The notes under the pieces: model-generated
Told to the model about the DNA's origin: nothing
The model's input: the letters and a program-made list of their open reading frames with translations, nothing else
Database searches by the model: none
Position numbers and translations under genes: made by a program
Shown: piece by piece, positions 1 through 8,434 of the stretch
Layout of the letters: each line of letters starts with the position of its first letter
How positions within the stretch are numbered: the first letter of the stretch is position 1
DNA from: JB111 sp052093225
GTDB lineage: Bacteria; Actinomycetota; Actinomycetes; Actinomycetales; Actinomycetaceae
Reading direction: 5' to 3'
DNA: 57,134 bases
NCBI GenBank assembly: GCA_052093225.1
Contig: JBQDDG010000025.1
Coordinates: 1-57,134 of the forward strand

Positions 1-212
<212 letters not shown>

Positions 213-215
213 CTC

Positions 216-1031
216 TCAGCCCTCCTCGTTCTCGGTACGGACGGTGCGCTTCTCGATGGGCTTGGACCCCTCGGTCGCCGGCGCGTGCACGACCCGGTGG
301 ACGAAGACGCCCGGCAGGTGGACCTCGTCGGGATCGATCTCGCCCGGCTCGACCAGCTCCTCGACCTCCACGACCGCCACCTTCGCCGACATCGCGGCCA
401 GCGGGTTGAAGTTCCGCGAGGACTTGTTGAACACGAGGTTCCCGTGCCGGTCGCCCGCGATCGCGTGCACCAGCGCGAAGTCCGGCCGGATCGCCTCCTC
501 CAGCACGTACGAGCGCGGCTCGCCGTCCACGACGAACGTCCGCGTCTCCTTCGGCGCCGACTCCTTCGCGACCGTCCCGTCCGCGTGGTAGACCTGCGGC
601 AGACCGCCCAGCGCGAACTGCGTCCCCACACCCGTGGGCGTGTAGAACGCCGCGATCCCCGACCCGCCCGCGCGCAGCCGCTCCGCCAGCGTGCCCTGCG
701 GGTTGAGCTCGACCTCCAGCTCCCCGGACAGGTACTGCCGCTCGAAGCTCTTGTTCTCACCCACGTAGGACGCGATCATCTTCCGCAGGCGCCCCGCCCC
801 CAGCAGGACCCCCAGACCGAAGTCGTCGACCCCGCAGTTGTTCGACGCCACCGTGAGGTCGTCCGCGCCCTGCGCGAGCAACGCGTCGATCAACGACACC
901 GGGTTGCCCGACAGCCCGAAACCCCCCACCGCGAGCAGCGCGCCGGAGGGGATGTCCGCCACCGCTTCCGCGGCAGAGGCCACCACCTTGTCAAGACCCC
1001 GGCCGGAACCGGGCTGTGGCGTCGTGGTCAT
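216..1031 (-). CDS. scoA: CoA-transferase subunit A (3-oxoacid or 3-oxoadipate type)
   Basis: A 271-residue alpha subunit of a family I CoA-transferase. It has the glycine-rich CoA-binding motif AVGGFGLSGNP near residue 33, ENKSFERQYLSGELEVEL near the middle, and GTLAERLRAGGSGIAAFYTP, all typical of ScoA/PcaI proteins. The reading frame stays open well upstream, but the ATG at 1031 is preceded by AAGGAG at a good distance and gives the normal N-terminus. It leads the two-gene unit with the beta subunit. Likely role: activation of ketone bodies or of the ring-cleavage product 3-oxoadipate with CoA. The divergent FAH hydrolase across the promoter region also fits aromatic or keto-acid catabolism. 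Confidence 0.88.
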   Translation of the reverse strand: MTTTPQPGSGRGLDKVVASAAEAVADIPSGALLAVGGFGLSGNPVSLIDALLAQGADDLTVASNNCGVDDFGLGVLLGAGRLRKMIASYVGENKSFERQYLSGELEVELNPQGTLAERLRAGGSGIAAFYTPTGVGTQFALGGLPQVYHADGTVAKESAPKETRTFVVDGEPRSYVLEEAIRPDFALVHAIAGDRHGNLVFNKSSRNFNPLAAMSAKVAVVEVEELVEPGEIDPDEVHLPGVFVHRVVHAPATEGSKPIEKRTVRTENEEG

Positions 1032-1114
1032 CGAGCGACTCCTTCGTCGTGGCGGGTGCGTCGGTCGGCCCCGCATGGCCGGGGACGGCGGGCCGTTGCC
1101 CGGCCGACGTCCCG

Positions 1115-1136
1115 AACCTGAACCGACCGTCAGGTT
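1115..1136. promoter_or_regulatory. Candidate operator between scoA and the FAH gene
   Basis: A perfect 7-bp inverted repeat, AACCTGA / TCAGGTT, with an 8-nt spacer sits in the 289-bp divergent intergenic region. No regulator gene is adjacent, so the binding protein is unknown. Position and symmetry suggest a dimeric repressor site serving one or both genes. This is inference. Confidence 0.3.
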
Positions 1137-1320
1137 ACCTCCGATCATGGTAGGTCCACCAGGTCGTCCGCCACGGTTCCGTCGTGCCGCCCCGTGGCGC
1201 GGCGCCCCGCACCGGCCGCCCCCCGGCGCGGGACGGGCCTCGGCGAAGCAGCGGGAGCGGTGGGCGGAGGTGGCACGATCCGGGGGAACCTCCGTCCGCC
1301 GACCGTCCTGGAGCGACCCC

Positions 1321-2223
1321 ATGAAGCTCGTCTCGTTCACGACCGCCGATCTCGCCCCCACGTGGGGACGCGTGGACGGCGACGACGTCACCGTCCTCGG
1401 CCCCGGCGGCGCCGACCTCGCCCCGACGCTCGCCGCCGCGCTTCGGGACCAGGTCCTCGACCGCGTCGGTGGGCCGCGTGAGCCCGGGGCGGCGGCGTCG
1501 CCGGACCCGGCCGGGGCGCCCCGGGTCCCGCTCGCGGACATCACCCACCTCCCGGTGGTTCCCCGCCCGGGCAAGATCATCTGCGTCGGCGTCAACTACG
1601 CCGACCACCTCGCCGAGACGGGGCGCGATCGGCCCCCGGCACCCACGCTGTTCATCCGCCTCCCGGAGTCCCAGATCGGCGAGGGCGCCGACGCGATCCA
1701 CCCGGTCGAGTCCGAGAAGTTCGACTACGAGGGCGAGCTCGCGATCGTCATCGGTACCCGCGGCTACCGGGTCGCCGCCGAGGACGCGACGGGCCTCGTC
1801 GCCGGCTACGCCCCGTACAACGACTTCACCGCCCGCGACTGGCAGCGCGCCACCCCGCAGTGGACGGCGGGCAAGAACTTCGTGGGCACCGGCGGCTTCG
1901 GCCCCGCGATGGTCACGCCCGACGAGGTCCCGGACCTGCTCGACTCGACCCTCACCACGCGCGTGAACGGCGAGGTCCGGCAGCAGGCGCAGATCTCCCA
2001 GCTCACCTTCACGATCCCCGAGCTCATCGCCCACATCACGACGATCACGCCGCTGAACCCCGGTGACGTCATCGTCTCCGGCACACCCGGCGGCGTCGGT
2101 TTCTTCATGGAGCCGCAGGGGCTCCTCTCCGACGGCGACGTCGTCGAGGTGGACATCGAGGGCGTCGGCACCCTGACGAACACCGTCCGCCGGCGCGTCG
2201 CGGAGCCGCCCACCTGGCTCTGA
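1321..2223 (+). CDS. Fumarylacetoacetate hydrolase (FAH) family protein
   Basis: A 300-residue FAH-fold enzyme. The core motif KIICVGVNYADHLAETGR is followed by the metal-binding E-x-E in YEGELAIVIG and the Asp in YNDFTARDWQ. GDVIVSGTPGGVGFFMEPQG and the C-terminal VEVDIEGVGTL complete the domain. Family members are acylpyruvate hydrolases, oxaloacetate decarboxylases or 2-hydroxyhepta-2,4-diene-dioate isomerases acting on 2-oxo acids with a divalent metal; the exact substrate cannot be read. ATG 1321 is chosen because MKLVSFTTADLAPTWG is the usual N-terminus and GGAG lies 8 nt upstream. It is divergent from the CoA-transferase genes. Confidence 0.88.
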   Translation: MKLVSFTTADLAPTWGRVDGDDVTVLGPGGADLAPTLAAALRDQVLDRVGGPREPGAAASPDPAGAPRVPLADITHLPVVPRPGKIICVGVNYADHLAETGRDRPPAPTLFIRLPESQIGEGADAIHPVESEKFDYEGELAIVIGTRGYRVAAEDATGLVAGYAPYNDFTARDWQRATPQWTAGKNFVGTGGFGPAMVTPDEVPDLLDSTLTTRVNGEVRQQAQISQLTFTIPELIAHITTITPLNPGDVIVSGTPGGVGFFMEPQGLLSDGDVVEVDIEGVGTLTNTVRRRVAEPPTWL

Positions 2224-2233
2224 ATCCTCGACC

Positions 2234-2270
2234 GGTCGCGGTCGCCCCTAGGCTGGAGGTGACCGCGACC
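2234..2270. terminator. Hairpin after the FAH gene, containing a -10-like box
   Basis: GGTCGCGGTC (2234-2243) pairs perfectly with GACCGCGACC (2261-2270), just after the FAH stop. The loop holds TAGGCT (2249-2254), which could be a -10 box for the downstream VOC gene. There is no T-tract, so termination is inferred from position. Confidence 0.4.
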
Positions 2271-2317
2271 ATGGTCCTCCCGCCGACGGCGAGGGCGGCC
2301 ACGCGAGGAGGTACGAC

Positions 2318-3130
2318 TTGGCGACATCACGTTCCACCAGGAAGACCGACGCTGCGGCGGAGCCGAAGCCACCGGCGCCGCTGCGCAGGTACCAGCAGGG
2401 GCAGCCCGCCTGGATCGAGCTCGGCGTGGAGGACACGGACAGGGCGGCGACCTTCTACAAGCGCCTCTTCGGCTGGGAGCACAACCGGCCGGCCGGGGAG
2501 AAGCTGACCTTCGGCGTGCTCGAGGGCGAGCGCGTGGCCGGCTTCCGGCCGATCGACGAGGGGTCCGCCCGGTGGGCGGTCTACCTGTGCGCCCCGGACC
2601 TCGACGCCTCCGTGTCCGCGGCCGAGGACGCGGGTGCCACTGTCGTCGTCCCGCCCCGTGCCTCGGCCTCGTGGGGCCGGTACGCCGTCGTCACGGACCC
2701 CACCGACGGTGAGGTCGGGCTGTGGGAGGCCGAGACCCTGAGGGGCATCCAGGCCCAGCCGGGCCACGGCACGCCCACGTGGTTCGAGCTCGCCACCGTC
2801 GACCACGACAGGGCCGTCACGTTCTACACCGACGCGCTCGGCTGGGACGCCCGCGAGCTGGCCCGCACCGACGACCTCACCTACTCGGTCCTCGGCGACG
2901 CCCCCGAGGGCGGCGGCGGGATCATGTCGCTGCCCGCGGGGGAGGAGGCCGGCTCCCGCTGGTCGATCTACTTCGGCACCCCGGACACGGACGCCTCGGT
3001 GCGCCGCGTGGTGGAGATCGGTGGTTCCGTGGTGACCGCGCCGGAGGACACGCCCTACGGCCGCCTGGCGGCGGTCGCCGACGACCAGGGCGCCGTCTTC
3101 CACCTCATGGGCCCCACCACCGAGAGCTGA
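2318..3130 (+). CDS. VOC-family protein with two glyoxalase domains
   Basis: A 270-residue protein with two tandem vicinal-oxygen-chelate domains. The first begins near residue 28 (WIELGVEDTDRAATFYKRLFGW) and the second near residue 148 (TWFELATVDHDRAVTFYTDALGW). The paired arrangement is common in actinobacterial glyoxalase or bleomycin-resistance-like proteins and hydroxylase-type VOC enzymes. The substrate is unknown. The TTG at 2318 is selected because GAGGAGG (2305-2311) lies 6 nt upstream and no better ATG exists. The N-terminal stretch before domain 1 is Lys/Arg/Ala-rich. Confidence 0.85.
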   Translation: MATSRSTRKTDAAAEPKPPAPLRRYQQGQPAWIELGVEDTDRAATFYKRLFGWEHNRPAGEKLTFGVLEGERVAGFRPIDEGSARWAVYLCAPDLDASVSAAEDAGATVVVPPRASASWGRYAVVTDPTDGEVGLWEAETLRGIQAQPGHGTPTWFELATVDHDRAVTFYTDALGWDARELARTDDLTYSVLGDAPEGGGGIMSLPAGEEAGSRWSIYFGTPDTDASVRRVVEIGGSVVTAPEDTPYGRLAAVADDQGAVFHLMGPTTES

Positions 3131-3143
3131 TCCCGGCGCCGAC

Positions 3144-3175
3144 GCCGCGGGGGAGACCTCGGTCTCCCCCGCGGC
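3144..3175. terminator. Strong hairpin after the VOC gene
   Basis: A perfect 15-bp inverted repeat with a 2-nt centre (GCCGCGGGGGAGACC and its complement) starts 14 nt past the stop at 3130. The G/C stem without a U-tract is typical of actinobacterial terminators. Confidence 0.65.
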
Positions 3176-3331
3176 GGGCGTGCCTGCCGTGCCGTAGAGT
3201 GCGGAGCGCAGTCCGTCACCTCCTCGTCCCGGGCTGCCGGTGCGCGGACATCCCGCCACCAGCGCCCCCGCCGCGACCCGCGCGGGCCGAGCGCCGAGAC
3301 GAGGACGTGAACGAACGGACCACCTCCCTCA

Positions 3332-4894
3332 ATGACTTCTGCCTTCGCACGCCTCGGCGTGCCCACGAACCTGCTCGCCGTGCTCGAGCGGGCCGGCATC
3401 GCCACCCCCACCCCGATCCAGGCCGCCACGCTCGAGGACTCCCACGCGGGCCGTGACGTGCTCGGCCGCGGCCGCACGGGCTCCGGCAAGACCTACGCGT
3501 TCTGCCTGCCGCTCGTCGCCCGGCTCTCGGCCCAGGACCGACCCCGGCGCACGTCCGGCGGTCGGCCGCGCGCGCTGATCCTCGCGCCGACCCGCGAGCT
3601 CGTCCTGCAGATCACCGAGACCCTCGACCCGCTGGCGAAGACCGCCGGGCTCACCACGCGCACCGTGTTCGGCGGCGTGGGCCAGAACCCCCAGGTCACC
3701 GCCCTGCGCTCCGGCGTCGACATCCTCGTCGCCTGCCCCGGCCGCCTGCTCGACCTCATGGGTCAGCGCGAGGCGGACCTCGGCGGCGTGGAGGTCGTCG
3801 TCCTCGACGAGGCCGACCACATGGCCGACATGGGCTTCCTGCCGATGGTGCGCCGCATCCTCGACACGGTCCCGCGCTCCGCCCAGCACCTCCTCTTCTC
3901 CGCGACCCTCGACTCCGGCGTCGACGTCGTGGTGAAGAAGTACCTCACCGACCCCGTCGTGCACGAGGCGGACTCCGCGACCGCCCCGCCGCCCTCCTCG
4001 GCCCACCACGTGCTGCAGGTGCGAGAGGACGAGCGGATCGACGTCGTGGCGCAGCTCGCGGGCCGCGCCGGCCGGGCGATCGTCTTCACCCGCACGAAGC
4101 ACGGCGCGAAGCGCCTGACGAAGCAGCTCGGCTCGCGCGGGCAGACCGCCGTCGAGCTCCACGGGAACCTCGGCCAGGGCGCGCGCCAGCGCAACCTCGA
4201 GGCGTTCCACTCCGGCGCGGCCCCCACGCTGGTGGCGACGGACATCGCCGCGCGCGGCATCCACGTCGACGACGTCGCCCTCGTCGTGCACGCGGACCCG
4301 CCGACCGAGCACAAGGCCTACCTCCACCGCTCCGGACGCACGGCGCGCGCAGGCGCGGCGGGCACGGTCGTCACCCTCTCCACGGACGCCCAGACGTCCG
4401 ACGTCCGGTCCCTCATGCGGGCCGCGGGCATCCGCCCGACCCTGCACCGCGTCCGTCCCGGTGACGACGTCCTCACGGACATCGCCGACGGCTCGGCCGA
4501 GGAGAACCCGGTCGCGGAGGTCCCCGCCGGCAACCGTGGTGGCGGGCCCGCCCGTGGCGCCGGCGGCGGCCGTTCCGGCGGCCGGCCGAGCGGCGGGGGC
4601 TCCACCTCGACGTCGGAGGGCGGCTCGAGGCGCCGACGCGGCGGTCGCGGACGGGGCCGCTCCGGTGGTCCCGGGGCCGGTGGCGGTGCAGCCGGCGCTC
4701 GTCAGGGCGGCCACCAGGGCGGCAGGCAGTCGGGCGGCGGCCAGGGAGCGGGCGCCCAGGGCGGCGGCCCGCGCGGCACCGACCGCGCCGGTTCGACCGG
4801 CGCCCGCCACGGATCGGGCCGCCCGTCGGGTGCGCCTTCCGAGGGCCGCAGGGGCAACCGCCGCGCGACGCGCCCCGCGACGGACCACGGCTGA
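3332..4894 (+). CDS. DEAD-box ATP-dependent RNA helicase
   Basis: A 520-residue DEAD-box helicase. The Q-motif region (GIATPTPIQAATL, near residue 30) is followed by Walker A (GRTGSGKT), VLDEADHM, the SAT motif (LFSATL), and the C-terminal RecA lobe with ATDIAARGIHVDDV and HRSGRTARAG. After about residue 400 comes a 120-residue tail rich in Gly, Arg, Ser and Gln (RGAGGGRSGGRPSGGG and similar), a disordered RNA-binding tail. It should remodel RNA in ribosome assembly, mRNA decay or cold adaptation. No clear ribosome binding site precedes ATG 3332. A TAGAGT box at 3195-3200 would give a 5' leader of about 125 nt. Confidence 0.93.
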   Translation: MTSAFARLGVPTNLLAVLERAGIATPTPIQAATLEDSHAGRDVLGRGRTGSGKTYAFCLPLVARLSAQDRPRRTSGGRPRALILAPTRELVLQITETLDPLAKTAGLTTRTVFGGVGQNPQVTALRSGVDILVACPGRLLDLMGQREADLGGVEVVVLDEADHMADMGFLPMVRRILDTVPRSAQHLLFSATLDSGVDVVVKKYLTDPVVHEADSATAPPPSSAHHVLQVREDERIDVVAQLAGRAGRAIVFTRTKHGAKRLTKQLGSRGQTAVELHGNLGQGARQRNLEAFHSGAAPTLVATDIAARGIHVDDVALVVHADPPTEHKAYLHRSGRTARAGAAGTVVTLSTDAQTSDVRSLMRAAGIRPTLHRVRPGDDVLTDIADGSAEENPVAEVPAGNRGGGPARGAGGGRSGGRPSGGGSTSTSEGGSRRRRGGRGRGRSGGPGAGGGAAGARQGGHQGGRQSGGGQGAGAQGGGPRGTDRAGSTGARHGSGRPSGAPSEGRRGNRRATRPATDHG

Positions 4895-4913
4895 GCCGGC
4901 CGAGCGCCGGGCG

Positions 4914-5034
4914 CGCCCCTGACTTACGGGAGCGTGCCTGGTTCACCGGCTGGTCCCTCACTCACGGGCTGGTCCCTGAGCCGCGGGCACGCCCCTGACA
5001 CACGGGAGCGTGCCTGGTTCACGGGCTCGTCCCT
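4914..5034. repeat. Imperfect direct repeat, period 76 bp
   Basis: Two 45-bp units at 4914-4958 and 4990-5034 differ at only a few positions. Both contain CACGGGAGCGTGCCTGGTTCA-like sequence. A shorter related piece (CACGGGCTGGTCCCTGAG) lies between them. This is most of the 220-bp gap between the helicase and debranching-enzyme genes. I see no coding potential in it. Confidence 0.7.
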
Positions 5035-5114
5035 GTGCCACGGAAGCGCGCGCGGCAGCGACGCGCCCACCTCGCCGGGGCGCGCGAGCACGCCGTGACG
5101 GACACAATGGCGTC

Positions 5115-7829
5115 ATGGCACGTACCGATGGTCCGTCCGACGGCGTGGGCAAGGCCCTCGTCGCCCTCGCCGCCGCTGGCGCGGGCGTCGTCACCGCGGT
5201 GACCGCCCGACGTCTGCGACCGTTGACCGCGCTCCGCGCCAGGCGACCGCGCCGGGGGAGCGCCCTCGAGCAGGGGCCCGAGCGCCTCCAGATCGAGGCC
5301 GGCCCGGTCTCGACCGGGGGCGGCCCGGACAGGCCTGCCTCGGACGCAGCGGCCTCGGACACACCTGCCTCGGACGCACCCGGCGCGAGCACCCTCGCCC
5401 GGACGACACCTGCCACGCCCGCCGCCAGCCCGCAGGAGGCCGCAGTGACCGGAACGCAGAGAGACACCCCGCCCACGGACGCCGGCCCCCGCGCCGTCGA
5501 CGAGGACACGTGGGCGAGCGCGAGCCATCCCCTCGGTGCCCAGGCCGAGGGCGACGAGACGACCTTCGCCGTCCACGCCCCCGCCGCGAGCCGGGTCCTC
5601 CTCGAGCTCTACCCCGAGGCCACCGGGGCGGACGCGAGCCACTGGTTCGACGCCCGGCGGGGCGACGACGGCATCTGGCGGGCCCGCGTCGCGGGCGCCG
5701 GCCACGGCACGCTGTACGGCTACCGCGTCTGGGGCCCCGGCTTCGAGCCGGACGACGCCTGGGACCGCGGCGGGTCCTCCGCCGGCTTCACCGCGGACCT
5801 GGACGACGTCGGCAACCGCTTCAACCCCAACAAGGTCCTCCTCGACCCGTACGCCCGCGAGATCACGCACAACCTCGGCTCCCGGCTCATCACCGAGGCC
5901 GGCGGCAGCGCGGAGGACTTCGCCGGCGGGCCGGACCGCAACGCCGCCCACGACCGCCCACGCCGGGAGGTCGACACGGGACGGACCGCACCGAAGGCGA
6001 TCGTCGTCGTCGACGAGACCTCGTACGGCACGCGCCCCCACCTCCCGCCGGAGGGCACGACGATCTACGAGGCGCACACCCACTCGCTCACGGCGCACCC
6101 CTCCGCCGCCACCCTCGGGGACGACCTCGCGGGCCACCGCGGGTTCTCGGGAGTGCGCAACATCGACGACGACGCGCGCGGCACGTACAAGGGCGTCGGC
6201 CAGCTGGCGCCGTACCTCAAGGGCCTCGGGCTCTCGACCCTCGAGCTGCTCCCGGTCCAGGCCACCGACACGACGGCGCGACCCGGCGACGACGGGACGT
6301 CGAACTACTGGGGCTACATGACGCTCGCGTTCTTCGCGCCCAACCGCGAGCTCGCGAGCGACACGAGCCCCGGCGGCCCCACGCGGGAGTTCAAGGAGAT
6401 GGCCCGCGCCCTGCACGAGCACGGGCTCGAGCTCTACATCGACGTCGTCAACAACCACACCGGGGAGGGCGGCAGCTGGGGTGGGGACCCCGCCACCTCG
6501 GCGTTCGTGTCCATGGGTGGGTTCGCCACCGCCGACTACTACGTGCAGACCGACGAGCACGTGCTGGTCGACGGGGCCACGGGCACCGGCAACCAGATGA
6601 ACTTCTCGTCGGAGGCCTCCCAGCGGCTCGTCCTCGACAGCCTCGAGTACTGGACCGACGTCATGGGGGTCGACGGCTTTCGGTTCGACCTCGCCCCCGT
6701 GCTAGGCCGGAGCCCGGAGGACTCGGCGCGCGAGGACTGGGAGGCCCAGAAGGAGTTCCACCCCGTGCACCCGCTGCTGCTCGCCATCCGCGACCTCGCG
6801 GCGGACCGGAAGGTCGAGGTCGTCGCGGAGGCGTGGGACCTGTGGGGTTACGAGGTGGGCAACTTCCCCGCCGGCTGGGGCGAGTGGAACGGCCGGTACC
6901 GCGACGCCGTGCGCGACTTCATGCGCGGCGAGGGCTCGACGCAGGCGTTCGTCGACCAGGTCAACGGCGACTGGGCGCACTTCAACGACCAGGGCGGTCC
7001 CGCGCGGTCGATCAACTTCGTCACCGCGCACGACGGCTTCACGCTCCTCGACCTCGTCTCCTACAACGACAAGGTGGCCGACAACCCGCCGCCCTTCGGC
7101 CCCTCCGAGGGCGGCACGGACGACGACCGGTCGTGGGACTCCGGCGGGGACCATGCGCTGCGCCGCGCCCGGCTGCGCTCCTTCCTCACGGTCCTGTTCC
7201 TCTCGCGCGGCGTGCCGATGATCGTGGCCGGCGACGAGCTCGGCCGCACCCAGAACGGCAACAACAACCCGTGGAACCTCAACTCGGTCGGGATGTGGAC
7301 GAACTACGCCTTCGCGACGTCGAACCGGCCCACGCAGCTCCCCGTCGACCCCACGGGCGAGGCCGTGGTCGAGGCGGGCTACCACGACAACGTGGGCGAG
7401 GCTCAGACCCCCGACGGCACCAACCCGTTCCTCCCGCTCACCCAGGCACTCGCCCACCTCAGGCGGGTCGAGCCCGCGCTGCGGCAGCGGGAGTGGGGCG
7501 GCGTCCACCTCGACGACGGCGACGTCACCTACCTCTTCACCGCCCCCGACGCCGACCGGGGCACCGAGGAGGGGGACCGCGCGGTCCGTATCCACATCGA
7601 CGGGTCACCGGTGGGCGGCCACGACTACCTCCTGTGCGTGAACATGTCGGTCGAGCCGGTCGACTTCGTGCTCGGCGGCGAGCACGACGGTCTCGCCTGG
7701 CGGCGGGTCGTCGACACCGCGCCGTGGGCGGAGGAGCACGGCAACGTCTGGCCGACGCCGGTCGCCGACGTGCTCGAGGGGCGCTACACGGTGCAGCCGT
7801 GGACCGTCGCGGTGCTCCAGCTGGCCTAG
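5115..7829 (+). CDS. glgX: GH13 glycogen debranching enzyme (GlgX/isoamylase type)
   Basis: Hydrolyses alpha-1,6 branch linkages of glycogen or limit dextrin. A CBM48-like N-terminal domain (TTFAVHAPAASRVLLELY) precedes the GH13 barrel. Catalytic regions are visible: DGFRFDL (nucleophile Asp, near residue 520), VVAEAWDL (acid/base Glu, near 572) and TAHDGFTL (Asp, near 638). ATG 5115 gives 904 residues, with a 110-residue extension containing a hydrophobic segment (ALVALAAAGAGVVTAV), then basic and Ala/Ser/Asp-rich sequence. CACAAT at 5103-5108 fits a leaderless promoter there. An in-frame GTG at 5445, 5 nt after AGGAGG, would give a 794-residue form nearer family length. Both starts may be used. 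Confidence 0.88.
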   Translation: MARTDGPSDGVGKALVALAAAGAGVVTAVTARRLRPLTALRARRPRRGSALEQGPERLQIEAGPVSTGGGPDRPASDAAASDTPASDAPGASTLARTTPATPAASPQEAAVTGTQRDTPPTDAGPRAVDEDTWASASHPLGAQAEGDETTFAVHAPAASRVLLELYPEATGADASHWFDARRGDDGIWRARVAGAGHGTLYGYRVWGPGFEPDDAWDRGGSSAGFTADLDDVGNRFNPNKVLLDPYAREITHNLGSRLITEAGGSAEDFAGGPDRNAAHDRPRREVDTGRTAPKAIVVVDETSYGTRPHLPPEGTTIYEAHTHSLTAHPSAATLGDDLAGHRGFSGVRNIDDDARGTYKGVGQLAPYLKGLGLSTLELLPVQATDTTARPGDDGTSNYWGYMTLAFFAPNRELASDTSPGGPTREFKEMARALHEHGLELYIDVVNNHTGEGGSWGGDPATSAFVSMGGFATADYYVQTDEHVLVDGATGTGNQMNFSSEASQRLVLDSLEYWTDVMGVDGFRFDLAPVLGRSPEDSAREDWEAQKEFHPVHPLLLAIRDLAADRKVEVVAEAWDLWGYEVGNFPAGWGEWNGRYRDAVRDFMRGEGSTQAFVDQVNGDWAHFNDQGGPARSINFVTAHDGFTLLDLVSYNDKVADNPPPFGPSEGGTDDDRSWDSGGDHALRRARLRSFLTVLFLSRGVPMIVAGDELGRTQNGNNNPWNLNSVGMWTNYAFATSNRPTQLPVDPTGEAVVEAGYHDNVGEAQTPDGTNPFLPLTQALAHLRRVEPALRQREWGGVHLDDGDVTYLFTAPDADRGTEEGDRAVRIHIDGSPVGGHDYLLCVNMSVEPVDFVLGGEHDGLAWRRVVDTAPWAEEHGNVWPTPVADVLEGRYTVQPWTVAVLQLA

Positions 7830-7870
7830 GGGCTCTCGCCCTCGGCTGGCCCGTGGCGGACACTGGGGCC

Positions 7871-8434
7871 ATGACCACCCCCACGAGCGACGACGAGCTC
7901 CCCATCCTCACCCGCAGGCGGATCGAGGCTGCGATCCTGGCCCCCGTCCACCGCATCCTCGTCCGCGACCTCGGCGAGGAGCGCGCGAGGGAGATCCTCT
8001 CCGAGGCGATCCGGGAGGACGCCCGCGCCCAGGGGGCGCGGCTCGCGCGGCGCGAGCCCGGCGGCTCGAACCTGCGCACCTTCATCGATCTCCAGGACCT
8101 GTGGACGGCCGACGACGCGCTCGAGACCGAGACGCTCGAGGCCACCGAGGAGGTCTACTCCTACGACGTCCACCGGTGCCGGTACGCGGAGACCTACCGG
8201 GAGATGGGGCTCGGCGACATCGGCGAGCTGCTCTCCTGCACGCGCGACTTCGAGTTCCCCCACGGCTACGACCCGAGCATCACGCTCACGCGCACGCAGA
8301 CCATCATGGGCGGTGCCTCGCACTGCGACTTCCGCTACCGCCGGCCCGCGGGCGCCCCGAACGCGCACACCGACGACGCCGCTGACGACTCCGGCGAGGT
8401 CGCCCAGGTCACCGCGGAGGAGCGGGACCGGTGA
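7871..8434 (+). CDS. L-2-amino-thiazoline-4-carboxylate (ATC) hydrolase family protein
   Basis: A 187-residue cytosolic protein that I assign to the ATC_hyd family from its overall pattern: a helical N-terminus (RRRIEAAILAPVHRILVRDLG), then RCRYAETYREMGLGDIGELLSCTRDFEF and the C-terminal signature GGASHCDFRY with a conserved Cys. In Pseudomonas the named enzyme opens the thiazoline ring of L-ATC to N-carbamoyl-L-cysteine. ATG 7871 follows GACACT (7859-7864) by 6 nt, suggesting a leaderless start. Its stop overlaps the start of the M20 amidohydrolase by 4 nt (GTGA), so both are translated together. The actual substrate here is inferred. Confidence 0.7.
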   Translation: MTTPTSDDELPILTRRRIEAAILAPVHRILVRDLGEERAREILSEAIREDARAQGARLARREPGGSNLRTFIDLQDLWTADDALETETLEATEEVYSYDVHRCRYAETYREMGLGDIGELLSCTRDFEFPHGYDPSITLTRTQTIMGGASHCDFRYRRPAGAPNAHTDDAADDSGEVAQVTAEERDR

